A DNA stretch of 59,567 nt from Nitrospiria bacterium (lineage in GTDB: Bacteria > Nitrospirota > UBA9217), in assembly GCA_919902495.1 (NCBI GenBank), contig CAKKRC010000001.1:1-59567 (forward strand), in the 5' to 3' direction. Both the position numbers and the translations under genes were made by a program. The notes below the pieces were generated by a model. That model had not been told where the DNA came from. It saw nothing but the letters and a program-made list of their open reading frames with translations, and did not search any database. Below, piece after piece: positions 16,565 to 25,287 of the stretch; within the stretch, counting starts at the first letter, position 1, and the number at the start of each line of letters is the position of its first letter.

Positions 16565-17293
16565 ATGAATAATGTATTTGTGAGCAGACCAACCTGGATA
16601 GCGAGTGAATTTCAGCCTGGGCTTGAGTGCTTTCTCCGATTCATGAGAAGCCACGAACTCAATCCAAGAACACTCGGAGCCAGTGATTATCCGAGCAAAA
16701 CCCCACTGGACGAGGTCATTTCTTTGATGTCGCTGTGTTCTGGCGCTATTATTTTGGGCTACCCGCAAATCTATATCGAAAAAGGGTTGCTGAAGGATCA
16801 GTCCATACCTACTCCGAGTACGCAACCATATTTTCTCCCAACAGAGTGGAACCACATTGAAGCTGGCCTCGCACATGCGCGCGGCTTACCTCTTCTTGTA
16901 ATCCATCATAAGGGTATACGTCGGGGCATATTTGACCGAGGCGCAATAAGCAATTTTATTTATGAACGTGATCTAACGGATGCGTCCTGGCCATTACACG
17001 AGGATATCAGTGGCGCGTTTGCAAAGTGGAAATCTGACCTTCGTCAATCTAAGCCAATTGCTCAAAATGCAACTGGCGTCGCTTTAGAAATTCATCTTAT
17101 CCAGGCACGCGGTGTGCTCTGGAATAGATCGGCCGAAGGAATAGAGGAGGTCGCTTACTGCCCGAAATGCCATCTAGCGATGTCTGTGTTTCCGCCAGGT
17201 TCTGACGAGATGATTGCGTGCTCACAGTGTAACTTTATCGCTCCTTTTCGCCCCAGCGAAATAGGAGGGATAATCGCTGGCATTAAACAATAA
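16565..17293 (+). CDS. TIR/NDT-like protein with C-terminal zinc ribbon
   Basis: 242 residues. The N-terminal domain (1-150) begins MNNVFVSRPTW, with LNPRTLGASDYPSKTPLDEV, AIILGYPQIY, and WNHIEAGLAHARGLPLLVIH; Glu99 in the last motif sits where NDT- and TIR-like nucleotide hydrolases keep their catalytic Glu, followed by KGIRRGIFDRG. Residues 195-225 are a zinc ribbon (CPKC at 199-202, CSQC at 219-222). The ATG at 16565 has GGAG 6 nt upstream; an in-frame start at 16511 lacks one. It is 19 nt before the TIR gene, suggesting an operon. Its function is unknown; nucleotide cleavage or signal production is inference. Confidence 0.72.
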   Translation: MNNVFVSRPTWIASEFQPGLECFLRFMRSHELNPRTLGASDYPSKTPLDEVISLMSLCSGAIILGYPQIYIEKGLLKDQSIPTPSTQPYFLPTEWNHIEAGLAHARGLPLLVIHHKGIRRGIFDRGAISNFIYERDLTDASWPLHEDISGAFAKWKSDLRQSKPIAQNATGVALEIHLIQARGVLWNRSAEGIEEVAYCPKCHLAMSVFPPGSDEMIACSQCNFIAPFRPSEIGGIIAGIKQ

Positions 17294-17312
17294 ATTAGTG
17301 GAGGTGCATCTC

Positions 17313-17702
17313 ATGGCAAAGAAAAGAGCATTCATAAGTTTTGATTTTGATCACGATGAAGACTTGAGAAACCTGCTCGTTGGGCAAGCACGCAATTCTG
17401 ACACACCATTCGACCTTGCTGATTGGTCGCTGAAAGATGCATTAAGCGGGAATTGGCGTGACAAGGTTCGGACGCGTATTCGCTCCTGCGATGTCGTTAT
17501 AGTTATATGCGGAGTATACACTAACAACGCAACAGGTGTGAGCGCTGAAGTCAACATCGCCCGCGAAGAGAGCATCCCGTACTTTCTGCTCTGGGGACGG
17601 AGCGATAAGAGTTGCACCAAACCCCTGGCGGCTCTTGAAACGGACAAAATCTACAAGTGGACATGGGATAATCTTAAGGCCCTAATCGGTGGTGCACGCT
17701 AA
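17313..17702 (+). CDS. ThsB-like TIR-domain protein
   Basis: 129 residues made almost entirely of an MTH538/ThsB-type TIR-like domain: KRAFISFDFDHDEDLRNLL, FDLADWSLKDAL, RIRSCDVVIVICGVYTNNA and GVSAEVNIAREESIPYFLLW. Glu79 in SAEV is the expected catalytic residue. In Thoeris defence, ThsB-type TIR proteins use NAD to make a cyclic signal when phage is sensed. The ATG at 17313 has GGAGG 8 nt upstream. Its stop codon overlaps the caspase-gene start by one base, so the pair is translationally coupled; the partner is the likely effector. Confidence 0.85.
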   Translation: MAKKRAFISFDFDHDEDLRNLLVGQARNSDTPFDLADWSLKDALSGNWRDKVRTRIRSCDVVIVICGVYTNNATGVSAEVNIAREESIPYFLLWGRSDKSCTKPLAALETDKIYKWTWDNLKALIGGAR

Positions 17703-18649
17703 TGCGAAGAGCACTCATTATTGGCATTGACGAGTACCCCGGCTGTCCACTTCAGGGCTGCGTCAGTGATGCCACTCGTCTCGCACAAGTACTTGGTCGT
17801 CATCACGACGGGCGCCTCAATTTTCAGTGTGATGTCCTAACAGCGCCGCCGCAGACCATTTCCAGATCCTTGCTGCGACGTAGAATTAGCGAATTATTTG
17901 AGCACCCGGCAGACCTTGCATTTCTTCACTTTTCTGGTCACGGTACGATAAATGGCCTAGGCGGTTTCTTGGTTACTCCTGACTACTCTGAGTATGATGT
18001 TGGGATTTCCATGTCAGAGGTACTTGCTTTAGCCAATCAGGCGCAGGTCGATGAAGTATTTATTACCCTTGATTGTTGCCATAGCGGCGCGTTTGGACTA
18101 GTGCCCGCAGTGAGCAATGACAAGGTCATACTTTCCGAAGGTGTTTCGGTTATTACCGCAACCAGAAAAGGCCAAGAGGCCTTAGAAGTCGGAGGCGGTG
18201 GAGTGTTCTCTTCGCTTCTTGTCGAAGCGCTCGAAGGTGGAGCGGCCGGCATTCTCGGTGAAGTATCCGCGGCAAGTGTGTATGCTTATATTGATAATGC
18301 TATGGGTGCATGGGATCAACGCCCACTGTTCAAGGCGAATGTAAATCGCTTCGCGCGTCTTCGTGATACACCTCCGAAGGTCGATCACACACTTCTAAGA
18401 AGATTGCCCTCGTTCTTTCCCCTGCCAGCAGAGGATCTTCCCTTGTCACCAGCATTTGAGCCTGAGATTGAACCCCATGATATTGAGAAGGAGGAAATCT
18501 TTCGGGGGCTCCTGAAGCTTCGTTACGCGGGGCTTGTAGAGCCTGTTGGCGCAGATCACATGTACCACGCCGCAGTACAAAGTAAGTCGTGCAGACTCAC
18601 ACGATTGGGTCGCTACTATTGGCGGTTGGTGAATGATAACAAAATATGA
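17702..18649 (+). CDS. Caspase-like (peptidase C14) protease, likely TIR-activated effector
   Basis: 315 residues. Residues 1-215 are a caspase-fold domain: RRALIIGIDEYPGCPLQGC at the start, the catalytic His80 in HFSGHG, and the catalytic Cys126 in LDCCHSG. Residues about 255-312 look like a small winged-helix domain (EEIFRGLLKLRYAGLVEPVG, then CRLTRLGRYYW), perhaps for sensing or dimerisation. The start overlaps the TIR gene stop. A TIR gene coupled to a caspase-like gene matches the layout I recall for type IV Thoeris, where the TIR-made signal turns on the protease. Catalytic residues are intact. System membership is inferred from context. Confidence 0.85.
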   Translation: MRRALIIGIDEYPGCPLQGCVSDATRLAQVLGRHHDGRLNFQCDVLTAPPQTISRSLLRRRISELFEHPADLAFLHFSGHGTINGLGGFLVTPDYSEYDVGISMSEVLALANQAQVDEVFITLDCCHSGAFGLVPAVSNDKVILSEGVSVITATRKGQEALEVGGGGVFSSLLVEALEGGAAGILGEVSAASVYAYIDNAMGAWDQRPLFKANVNRFARLRDTPPKVDHTLLRRLPSFFPLPAEDLPLSPAFEPEIEPHDIEKEEIFRGLLKLRYAGLVEPVGADHMYHAAVQSKSCRLTRLGRYYWRLVNDNKI

Positions 18650-18724
18650 TTAGCTAACAATCGGCGCCACTTTATTTATTGTCCGAGGCGAGGGATAGGC
18701 CGAGCAATAGCCGACAAGATAATT

Positions 18725-18772
18725 CTAACCTGCGGCTCGACCCGACGAAACGCGGGTCAGCCGCGCGTTAGC
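18725..18772 (+). other. attC-like recombination site closing the island
   Basis: The folded pattern of an integron attC site is present. Outer CTAAC (18725-18729) pairs with GTTAG (18767-18771), then an unpaired spacer, GCGGCT/AGCCGC, one extrahelical C (18738), GACCCG/CGGGTC, and an 8-nt loop. An alternative longer site would use GCTAAC at 18653-18658 with GTTAGC. It lies just after the caspase gene, in the expected orientation for plus-strand cassettes. No integrase is in the window. Confidence 0.55.
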
Positions 18773-18896
18773 CTTACACAATGCGTTGGGTTTTGCATGA
18801 ACCGTTCCGTTTGCACGGGGATGACGAAATCGAAACTGAAGATGTATCATCGACTGCCGACTGCACCATGACTATCGACTGCATCTCGACTGATCT

Positions 18897-21575
18897 ATGA
18901 CTGATCTGACCCCCCTCATGAAACAATACCGCGAGATCAAGCGTCAGCACCTTGACGCGATCCTGCTGTTCCGCATGGGCGACTTCTACGAGATGTTCGA
19001 CCAGGACGCGGTGACCGCGTCCAAGGTGCTCGAGATCACGCTGACCGCGCGGAACAAGTCCAAAGGCATCGAGACGCCCCTTTGCGGATTTCCCTATCAC
19101 GCCGTCGAAGGCTACATCGCCAAGCTCATCCGGCGGGGGTTCAAAGTGGCGATCTGCGAGCAGGTGGAGGACCCGAAGCTTGCCAAGGGCATCGTGAAGC
19201 GCGAGGTCATCCGCGTCGTGACGCCCGGGACCGTTCTCGACGCGAACTTGCTGGAGGCCAAGGACAACAACTACCTCGCCTCGCTCTATCCCGCGAAGGA
19301 AGGCTATGGCGCTGCGTTCCTCGATATCTCCACCGGCGACTTTTTCATGGCCGAGGTGGACGGCGCGGGCAATCTTGCCGAGCTTGACACCCTGCTCTCC
19401 CGGTTCACGCCGCGAGAGGTCGTGCTGCCGAAGGGGCAGGAGGCGGCATCGGGACTCACCGCTCTCCTCATGCAATATACGCAGGCGATCAATCCTTACG
19501 AAGACTGGACCTTCGACCGGGAGACCGCGAAAAGATCGTTGCTCGACCATCTAAAGACCGCGACCCTTGAAGGATTTGGCTGCGGGGACATGACCCTGGG
19601 CGTTTCGGCCGCGGGCGCCGCGCTCCGGTATATCGAGGAGACGCAGAAGACGGCGCTTGCGAACATCCGGGGCGTCAGGCCCTTCCTTGTCCGGTCCTAC
19701 ATGGTACTGGACGGGCCGTGCCAGCGAAATCTCGAACTGGTGAAGAACGTCTACGACGGTTCCGGCCGGGGCACGCTCCTGTCGGTGCTCGACCACACGG
19801 TAACCTCCATGGCAGGACGGAAGCTTCGAGAATGGCTCCTGAACCCGCTCCTGGACGTGCAGGAGATCGATGCCCGTCTCACCGCCGTCGCCGAGTTGAA
19901 GGAGCGCCACCAGGTGCGCGCAAGCCTCAGGAACACGCTCGGGAGGGTCTATGACCTGGAGCGGCTCATCAGCCGCGTGTCCCTCGGCATGGCGAACGCC
20001 CGGGACCTTATCGCCCTGCGCCAGTCCTTCCTTGTCCTGCCGGATCTCAGGAACTTTCTCGCTCCCAGCGCCGCCGGCCTGCTCAAGACCGTTCATGACG
20101 GGTGGGACGACCTGCAGGATGTGCATCAACTCATCGAGAACGCGATCCATGACGATCCTCCCTACACGCTTCGCGAAGGGAAACTGATCAAAAAGGGCCA
20201 CAGTACGGAACTGGACGAACTCCGCGCAATCAGCACCGAGGGCAAGGGCTTCATAGCCGCCATCGAACAGCGCGAACGGGAACGCACGGGCATCAACTCC
20301 CTCCGGGTGAGCTATAACCGGGTCTTCGGTTATTATATAGAAGTGACCAAAACGAACCTGGCGAATGTGCCGCAGGACTACATCCGGAAGCAGACGCTCG
20401 CGAACGCCGAACGGTTCATCACGCCGGAGCTGAAGGAATACGAGGAGAAGGTGTTGGGCGCCGAAGAGAAGATCCTGGACCTCGAGTACCGGCTATTCCA
20501 GGATATACGCGAGAAGGTCGCTGCCGAGACCGTGCGCATCCAGGACATGGCGCGAAGGCTTGCCGTGCTCGATTGCATCGCGTCGCTTGCCGAGGCCGCG
20601 GCGAAGAACAACTATGTCCGCCCCGTCATCGATGACAGCGATGTCCTGCGGATCGGCGAAGGCAGGCACCCGGTGATCGAGCAGCTCACCGAAGAGCGGT
20701 TCGTGCCGAACGACACCTTGCTCGACACGAACGAGAACCAGTTGATCATCATCACCGGACCGAACATGGCCGGAAAATCCACCTATATGCGCCAGGTCGC
20801 GTTGATCGCCATCATGGCGCAGATGGGCAGCTTCGTCCCGGCGAAGGAAACGTATATCGGGATCGTTGACCGGGTGTTCACGCGCGTGGGAGCTTCTGAC
20901 TTCATCAGCCGGGGCCAGAGCACCTTCATGGTGGAGATGAACGAGACCGCCAACATCCTGAACAACGCCACGGATAAAAGCCTCATCATCCTCGATGAGA
21001 TCGGCAGAGGGACCAGCACATTCGACGGCATCAGCATCGCCTGGGCCGTGGCGGAGTTCATTCACGAGAAGCTCAGGGCGCGCACGCTCTTCGCCACCCA
21101 TTACCACGAATTGACCGACCTTGCGCTCACCATGGACCGGGTCAAGAACTACAACGTCGCCATAAAGGAATGGAACGACCAGATCATCTTCCTCCGGCGG
21201 GTCGTCGAGGGAGGCGCGGACAAGTCCTACGGCATCCAGGTGGCGCGGCTCGCCGGTCTTCCTGCCGGGGTTATCGCGCGGGCGCGTGAGGTGCTGGCGA
21301 ACCTCGAAAAGGCGGAGTTCGATGAGCAGGGCGTGCCGGTGGCAGCGCCTAAAAGCGGACGCGGGGACGCGGGGACAGGGGGACAGGGAGAAAAGACCGA
21401 CAAGGAGACTGGGGGACAAGGTGACAAGGTGAAAGAGCGGCAACTAGGCTTGTTCGCAGCCCGTGACGCGAACCTTGTGCGGGAGATCGCCGAACTCGAC
21501 CTGAACAGCATCACGCCGCTCGATGCCATGAACAAGCTGGCGGAGATCAAGAGGAAGGCGGAAGGCGGCGTCTAG
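18897..21575 (+). CDS. mutS: DNA mismatch repair protein MutS
   Basis: Recognises mismatches and recruits MutL. The 892 residues include the mismatch-reading FYEMF near residues 30-34, the connector and clamp domains, and the ATPase core: Walker A GPNMAGKSTYMRQ (about 620), SLIILDEIGRGTSTFDG and ATHYHEL. The C-terminal tail ends LDLNSITPLDAMNKLAEIKRK, as in long bacterial MutS. Residues about 820-846, in the linker before that tail, are Gly/Asp/Lys-rich and encoded by tandem GGGGACA and ACAAGGTG words (21355-21434) typical of intergenic repeats. The ATG at 18897 is preceded by CGACTGC word repeats and lacks a clear ribosome-binding site. Confidence 0.97.
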   Translation: MTDLTPLMKQYREIKRQHLDAILLFRMGDFYEMFDQDAVTASKVLEITLTARNKSKGIETPLCGFPYHAVEGYIAKLIRRGFKVAICEQVEDPKLAKGIVKREVIRVVTPGTVLDANLLEAKDNNYLASLYPAKEGYGAAFLDISTGDFFMAEVDGAGNLAELDTLLSRFTPREVVLPKGQEAASGLTALLMQYTQAINPYEDWTFDRETAKRSLLDHLKTATLEGFGCGDMTLGVSAAGAALRYIEETQKTALANIRGVRPFLVRSYMVLDGPCQRNLELVKNVYDGSGRGTLLSVLDHTVTSMAGRKLREWLLNPLLDVQEIDARLTAVAELKERHQVRASLRNTLGRVYDLERLISRVSLGMANARDLIALRQSFLVLPDLRNFLAPSAAGLLKTVHDGWDDLQDVHQLIENAIHDDPPYTLREGKLIKKGHSTELDELRAISTEGKGFIAAIEQRERERTGINSLRVSYNRVFGYYIEVTKTNLANVPQDYIRKQTLANAERFITPELKEYEEKVLGAEEKILDLEYRLFQDIREKVAAETVRIQDMARRLAVLDCIASLAEAAAKNNYVRPVIDDSDVLRIGEGRHPVIEQLTEERFVPNDTLLDTNENQLIIITGPNMAGKSTYMRQVALIAIMAQMGSFVPAKETYIGIVDRVFTRVGASDFISRGQSTFMVEMNETANILNNATDKSLIILDEIGRGTSTFDGISIAWAVAEFIHEKLRARTLFATHYHELTDLALTMDRVKNYNVAIKEWNDQIIFLRRVVEGGADKSYGIQVARLAGLPAGVIARAREVLANLEKAEFDEQGVPVAAPKSGRGDAGTGGQGEKTDKETGGQGDKVKERQLGLFAARDANLVREIAELDLNSITPLDAMNKLAEIKRKAEGGV

Positions 21576-21610
21576 CGCACGGATCTCCAATCCGCCTGTT
21601 CTCGAAACGT

Positions 21611-23434
21611 ATGCCACATCAATCACCTATCAGTGACAACGTAGCGCATGACGTTCTCCGCACCGTGTTCGGTTTCGAATCGTTCCGGCAGGATCAGGAG
21701 ACCATCATCAGGCAGGTCCTGAACGGGAAGGACGTGTTCGCGGTCATGCCCACCGGGGGAGGGAAGTCCCTGTGCTACCAGTTGCCCGCGCTTCTGATGG
21801 AAGGAACGGCGATCGTCATCAGTCCTCTCATCTCGCTGATGAAGGACCAGGTCGACGCCGCAGTGGAAAACGGCATCGCGGCCGTGTTCATGAACAGCTC
21901 GCTCGATCAGCGCGAGATCTCGGACGTCTACCGGCGGCTCAAAGAACAACAGGTCAAGCTCCTCTACATCGCGCCGGAACGGTTTGCCATGCCGCAGTTC
22001 ACCGAGATGCTGAAGGGAATTCCCCTTTCGCTTTTCGCCATAGACGAGGCGCACTGCATATCCGAATGGGGCCATGATTTCCGGCCCGACTACCTCGCCC
22101 TGTCCGCTATTCCCGCGCTCTTTCCCGGCATCCCCATAGCGGCGTTCACCGCCACGGCCACGCACAAGGTCCAGCAGGACATCATCAGCAAGATCGGGCT
22201 CAGGACGCCCCATTCCGTGCGCGCTTCGTTCAACCGGCCCAATCTTTTCTACCAGGTCGAACCCAAGTCGCAGGTAGAGCAGCAGCTCCTGAAATTCCTG
22301 AAGGACCGCGAGGGAGAAGCGGGGATCATCTACCGGACGACCCGCGACGCGGTCAACGAGACAGCGGAATTTCTTGACTCCAGCGGCATCAAGGCTCTGC
22401 CGTACCATGCAGGGCTGTCCGTGGAGGTCCGTGAACGGAACCAGGAGGCCTTTAACAAGGACGAGGTCTCGGTGATCGTGGCGACCATCGCCTTCGGCAT
22501 GGGCATCGACAAGTCGAACGTACGGTTCGTGGTCCACGCCGATCTCCCCCGGCACATCGAAGGATACTACCAGGAGACTGGCCGGGCGGGGCGGGACGGC
22601 GAACCGGCCCATTGCCTGCTCTTTTTCAGCAGGGGCGATATTCCGAAGATACGATACTTCATCGACAAGATGGAGGACGAGGGGGAGCGCCGGATAGCCC
22701 TTGAGAAGCTGAACCAGACCGTGCGGTTCGCGTCCCACAACGTATGCAGACGGAAGCAGCTCCTCTCCTTTTTCGGAGAAGCCTATCCAGCGGCGAATTG
22801 CGAAGCCTGCGACATCTGCACCGGCTCAGCGGACCGCATCGACATTTCGACCGATGCGCGGATATTCATGTCGGCCATGGCCAGGACCAATGAGCGCTTC
22901 GGCATCGTCCATATCATCGACGTCGTCATGGGCGCGGACACGAAGCGCGTCAGGGAACTGGGCCATCACGAGATCAAGACCTTTGGCGCGGGACGGCTTC
23001 ACGATAAGAACCACTGGCACTTCATTGTCGACGAGCTTCTTGCCCAGGAGCTGATCAAACAGGACGGCGATCGCTACCCGGTGCTGAAACTCACGCCCAG
23101 GGGAGCGGGTGTGCTCACCGGGCCGGGCGAGGTCTTCGGGCTCAAGCGTGAAGCGGTAAAAATAAAAGTGCGGCGACGGAATACTGTGGAAGGCGGGCGC
23201 TACGACGAGGCACTCTTTGAGCGTCTGCGCGCTGTCAGGAAGAAGATCGCCGGGGAGAACCATGTTCCGCCCTACGTAATATTTTCGGACAAGACACTGC
23301 ATGAAATGTGCGTGCATTTCCCGAAGACCGCCTCCGAGATGAGAATGATCTCCGGCGTGGGGGATGTCAAGCTGAAGCGTTATGGTGGAGAGTTTCTAAA
23401 AGAGATCCTGTCCTATCGGGAAAAGGCCACATGA
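21611..23434 (+). CDS. recQ: ATP-dependent DNA helicase RecQ
   Basis: 3'-5' superfamily 2 helicase in recombination and fork repair. Domains in order: helicase core (TGGGKSLCYQLPAL, DEAHCISEWGHDFR, FTATAT, QETGRAGRDG), zinc-binding RQC region (CRRKQLLSFFGE, then CEACDIC) with winged helix, and a C-terminal HRDC domain (FERLRAVRKKIA to ISGVGDVKLKRYG). The 607 residues are typical. The ATG at 21611 is 35 nt after mutS, and the gene overlaps the downstream methyltransferase start by four bases. Confidence 0.97.
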   Translation: MPHQSPISDNVAHDVLRTVFGFESFRQDQETIIRQVLNGKDVFAVMPTGGGKSLCYQLPALLMEGTAIVISPLISLMKDQVDAAVENGIAAVFMNSSLDQREISDVYRRLKEQQVKLLYIAPERFAMPQFTEMLKGIPLSLFAIDEAHCISEWGHDFRPDYLALSAIPALFPGIPIAAFTATATHKVQQDIISKIGLRTPHSVRASFNRPNLFYQVEPKSQVEQQLLKFLKDREGEAGIIYRTTRDAVNETAEFLDSSGIKALPYHAGLSVEVRERNQEAFNKDEVSVIVATIAFGMGIDKSNVRFVVHADLPRHIEGYYQETGRAGRDGEPAHCLLFFSRGDIPKIRYFIDKMEDEGERRIALEKLNQTVRFASHNVCRRKQLLSFFGEAYPAANCEACDICTGSADRIDISTDARIFMSAMARTNERFGIVHIIDVVMGADTKRVRELGHHEIKTFGAGRLHDKNHWHFIVDELLAQELIKQDGDRYPVLKLTPRGAGVLTGPGEVFGLKREAVKIKVRRRNTVEGGRYDEALFERLRAVRKKIAGENHVPPYVIFSDKTLHEMCVHFPKTASEMRMISGVGDVKLKRYGGEFLKEILSYREKAT

Positions 23435-24294
23435 CATCCATCCTCCAATGTCCCGTCTGCCGGGAAATCACACTACGTTCCGAGACCGGATGCCAATGCG
23501 CCAACAAGCACACCTTCGATGCCGCCCGTCAGGGGTACGTCAATTTTCTGCTTGCCCACCAGAAGCATTCAAAAGAGCCCGGTGACAACAAGGCCATGAT
23601 CCAGAGCCGCAGAAGGTTTCTTGACCGTGGGCATTACGACCGGCTATCGGACGGCATCAACGAAGCTATTGCCGGTATTCTCTTGGGACCGGAGAAGGGA
23701 CAGGTATGCAACATCCTTGATGCAGGCTGCGGGGAAGGATTTTATCTCAAGCGGCTGAAGGAGTCTCTGGACCGAAGCTCCGGGGAACCAGCCGTCTCCC
23801 GCTATTACGGTGTCGACATAGCAAAATTTGCGGTCCAGCAGGCCACCCAGCGCGACAGAACAATGAACTGGTTCGTTGCCAGCATCATTGACCTGCCTTT
23901 TCTGAACTCATCCCTGGATATCGTTCTGAACGTCTTTTCTCCGCTGAACTTTACTGAATTTGCACGGATACTCAAGGACACCGGCAGGCTCGTGATCGCC
24001 CATCCCGGCCCCCGGCATCTGAACGGGCTAAGGGAGGTTATCTATCCGGTCGCCAGAGAGCATGAAGAATCCGACATGGTCGAGCAGGCCGGCGACCTGT
24101 TTTCTCTTTCGAACAGAGCAAGGGTCAATTATCAGCTTGAGCTCATAAATAGCGGAGAGATCATGGACCTTCTTGCAATGACCCCGTATTATTGGAACAT
24201 CGATCTGAAGACCCGGTCAAAGGTCGAGGCGCTTGAGCGGCTGGCGCTGGATGTCGATGTGATGATAAGCGTCTTCAGCAAGACCGGGGGATGA
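23431..24294 (+). CDS. RlmA-like rRNA guanine-N1 methyltransferase
   Basis: 287 residues. The N-terminal zinc finger CPVC...CQCANKHTFDAARQGYVNFLL is the hallmark of RlmA/RrmA enzymes, which use SAM to methylate N1 of a guanine in 23S rRNA; the SAM site is ILDAGCGEGFYL and later VIAHPGPRHLNGLRE is also family-typical. The second metal Cys pattern (CPVC then CQC) is intact. The start overlaps the recQ stop (ATGA). Position specificity (G745 versus G748) cannot be read from sequence. Confidence 0.9.
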   Translation: MTSILQCPVCREITLRSETGCQCANKHTFDAARQGYVNFLLAHQKHSKEPGDNKAMIQSRRRFLDRGHYDRLSDGINEAIAGILLGPEKGQVCNILDAGCGEGFYLKRLKESLDRSSGEPAVSRYYGVDIAKFAVQQATQRDRTMNWFVASIIDLPFLNSSLDIVLNVFSPLNFTEFARILKDTGRLVIAHPGPRHLNGLREVIYPVAREHEESDMVEQAGDLFSLSNRARVNYQLELINSGEIMDLLAMTPYYWNIDLKTRSKVEALERLALDVDVMISVFSKTGG

Positions 24295-24370
24295 GAAATA
24301 ACAGAAAAGTCTCCGGGGAATGCGCTCGTTCCTGGATTCACGGCCAATTTTACGATTGCTAATCACTTTA

Positions 24371-24402
24371 TATAGTGCTATATATAATGCTAAATAAAGC
24401 AT
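24371..24402. promoter_or_regulatory. Operator-like palindromes before the toxin-antitoxin pair
   Basis: TATAG/CTATA (24371-24382) and ATGCT/AGCAT (24387-24402) lie just upstream of an AGGAGG site, in the usual place for autoregulation by a Phd-type antitoxin. Confidence 0.5.
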
Positions 24403-24417
24403 CATAGGAGGTGCGAT

Positions 24418-24705
24418 ATGTCTCGCATAAGTCTTTCGGAGGATATTCGCTCTGTTACCGATCTGAAACGGAACACTCGAGATATTCTTGATCATCTCCA
24501 CGCAACGGGGCGACCGGTAATTCTCACGGTCAACGGCAAGGCCGATTCCGTACTGCTGGATGTGCATGTCTACGAAAAACATCTGCATGCCGGGAACCTT
24601 GCAAAACTTCTTGCGCCGGCCGAGCAGGATGCGGCAAGCGGCCGGACTCGTTCCGCCCGGGACTTTTTAAAAGAGTTCAAGCATGCCAAAAAAATTCATC
24701 GTTGA
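24418..24705 (+). CDS. Phd/YefM-family antitoxin
   Basis: 95 residues: SVTDLKRNTRDILDHLHATG and PVILTVNGKADSVLLD are the Phd/YefM DNA-binding and dimer core; the C-terminal tail (ARDFLKEFKHAKK) should wrap the toxin. It should neutralise the following RelE/ParE-like toxin and repress the shared promoter. AGGAGG lies 6 nt before the ATG. It overlaps the toxin gene by 23 nt. Confidence 0.9.
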   Translation: MSRISLSEDIRSVTDLKRNTRDILDHLHATGRPVILTVNGKADSVLLDVHVYEKHLHAGNLAKLLAPAEQDAASGRTRSARDFLKEFKHAKKIHR

Positions 24706-25009
24706 CATCACCGCGGCCGCGGAAGCCGATGCGGCCGAAATATGGGAGTACATCGCCCAGGACAAACCCGATGCTGCAACCGCATTTGTCCTGCAGCTGG
24801 AGGAGCAGATCGGCACACTGGAGCGTTTTCCCGAACGCTGCCCGCTCGTGCGGGAGAACGAATTGCTCGGCACGGCCTACCGTCATCTGGTGTACGGAAA
24901 TTATCGAACCATCTTTAAAATTGTTGAGTCGAGGGTGATCATCATGCGGGTGCTGCATGGGGCGCGACTGCTGGATACGGGGATGCTGGAGGAACCGACG
25001 AAGTCATGA
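24683..25009 (+). CDS. RelE/ParE-superfamily toxin
   Basis: 108 residues with the family pattern AAEADAAEIWEYIAQDKPDAA, LERFPERCPLVRENELLG, YRHLVYGNYRTIFKI and VIIMRVLHGAR. RelE relatives cut ribosome-bound mRNA and ParE relatives poison gyrase; the sequence alone does not decide, although the YGNYRTIFKI/RVLHGAR end is common in ribosome-dependent members. It is paired with the Phd-type antitoxin. Confidence 0.9.
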   Translation: MPKKFIVDITAAAEADAAEIWEYIAQDKPDAATAFVLQLEEQIGTLERFPERCPLVRENELLGTAYRHLVYGNYRTIFKIVESRVIIMRVLHGARLLDTGMLEEPTKS

Positions 25010-25287
25010 ACAATCTATCGCTCGATCGGCCAGAACGGACGCTTCGCGAGAGGATGACCGATTGATACTTTTCGAAATCGGCAACGGACGCGGAAACCGC
25101 GGATGTGTGGCATTTCTTGTAGGGTAAGGCGGGGGGTATCCCGCTGAACAGGATTCGGCGATCAAAAAGAAACGATCAGTACGGAGGCTGAGCGCGGTTT
25201 CCTCAGATGCGATGAGAAAAATGGACCGTGCTATCGCGATAAACCTCGGCATGATCGAACCATAGAAAATACTGATTCTACAATCCG

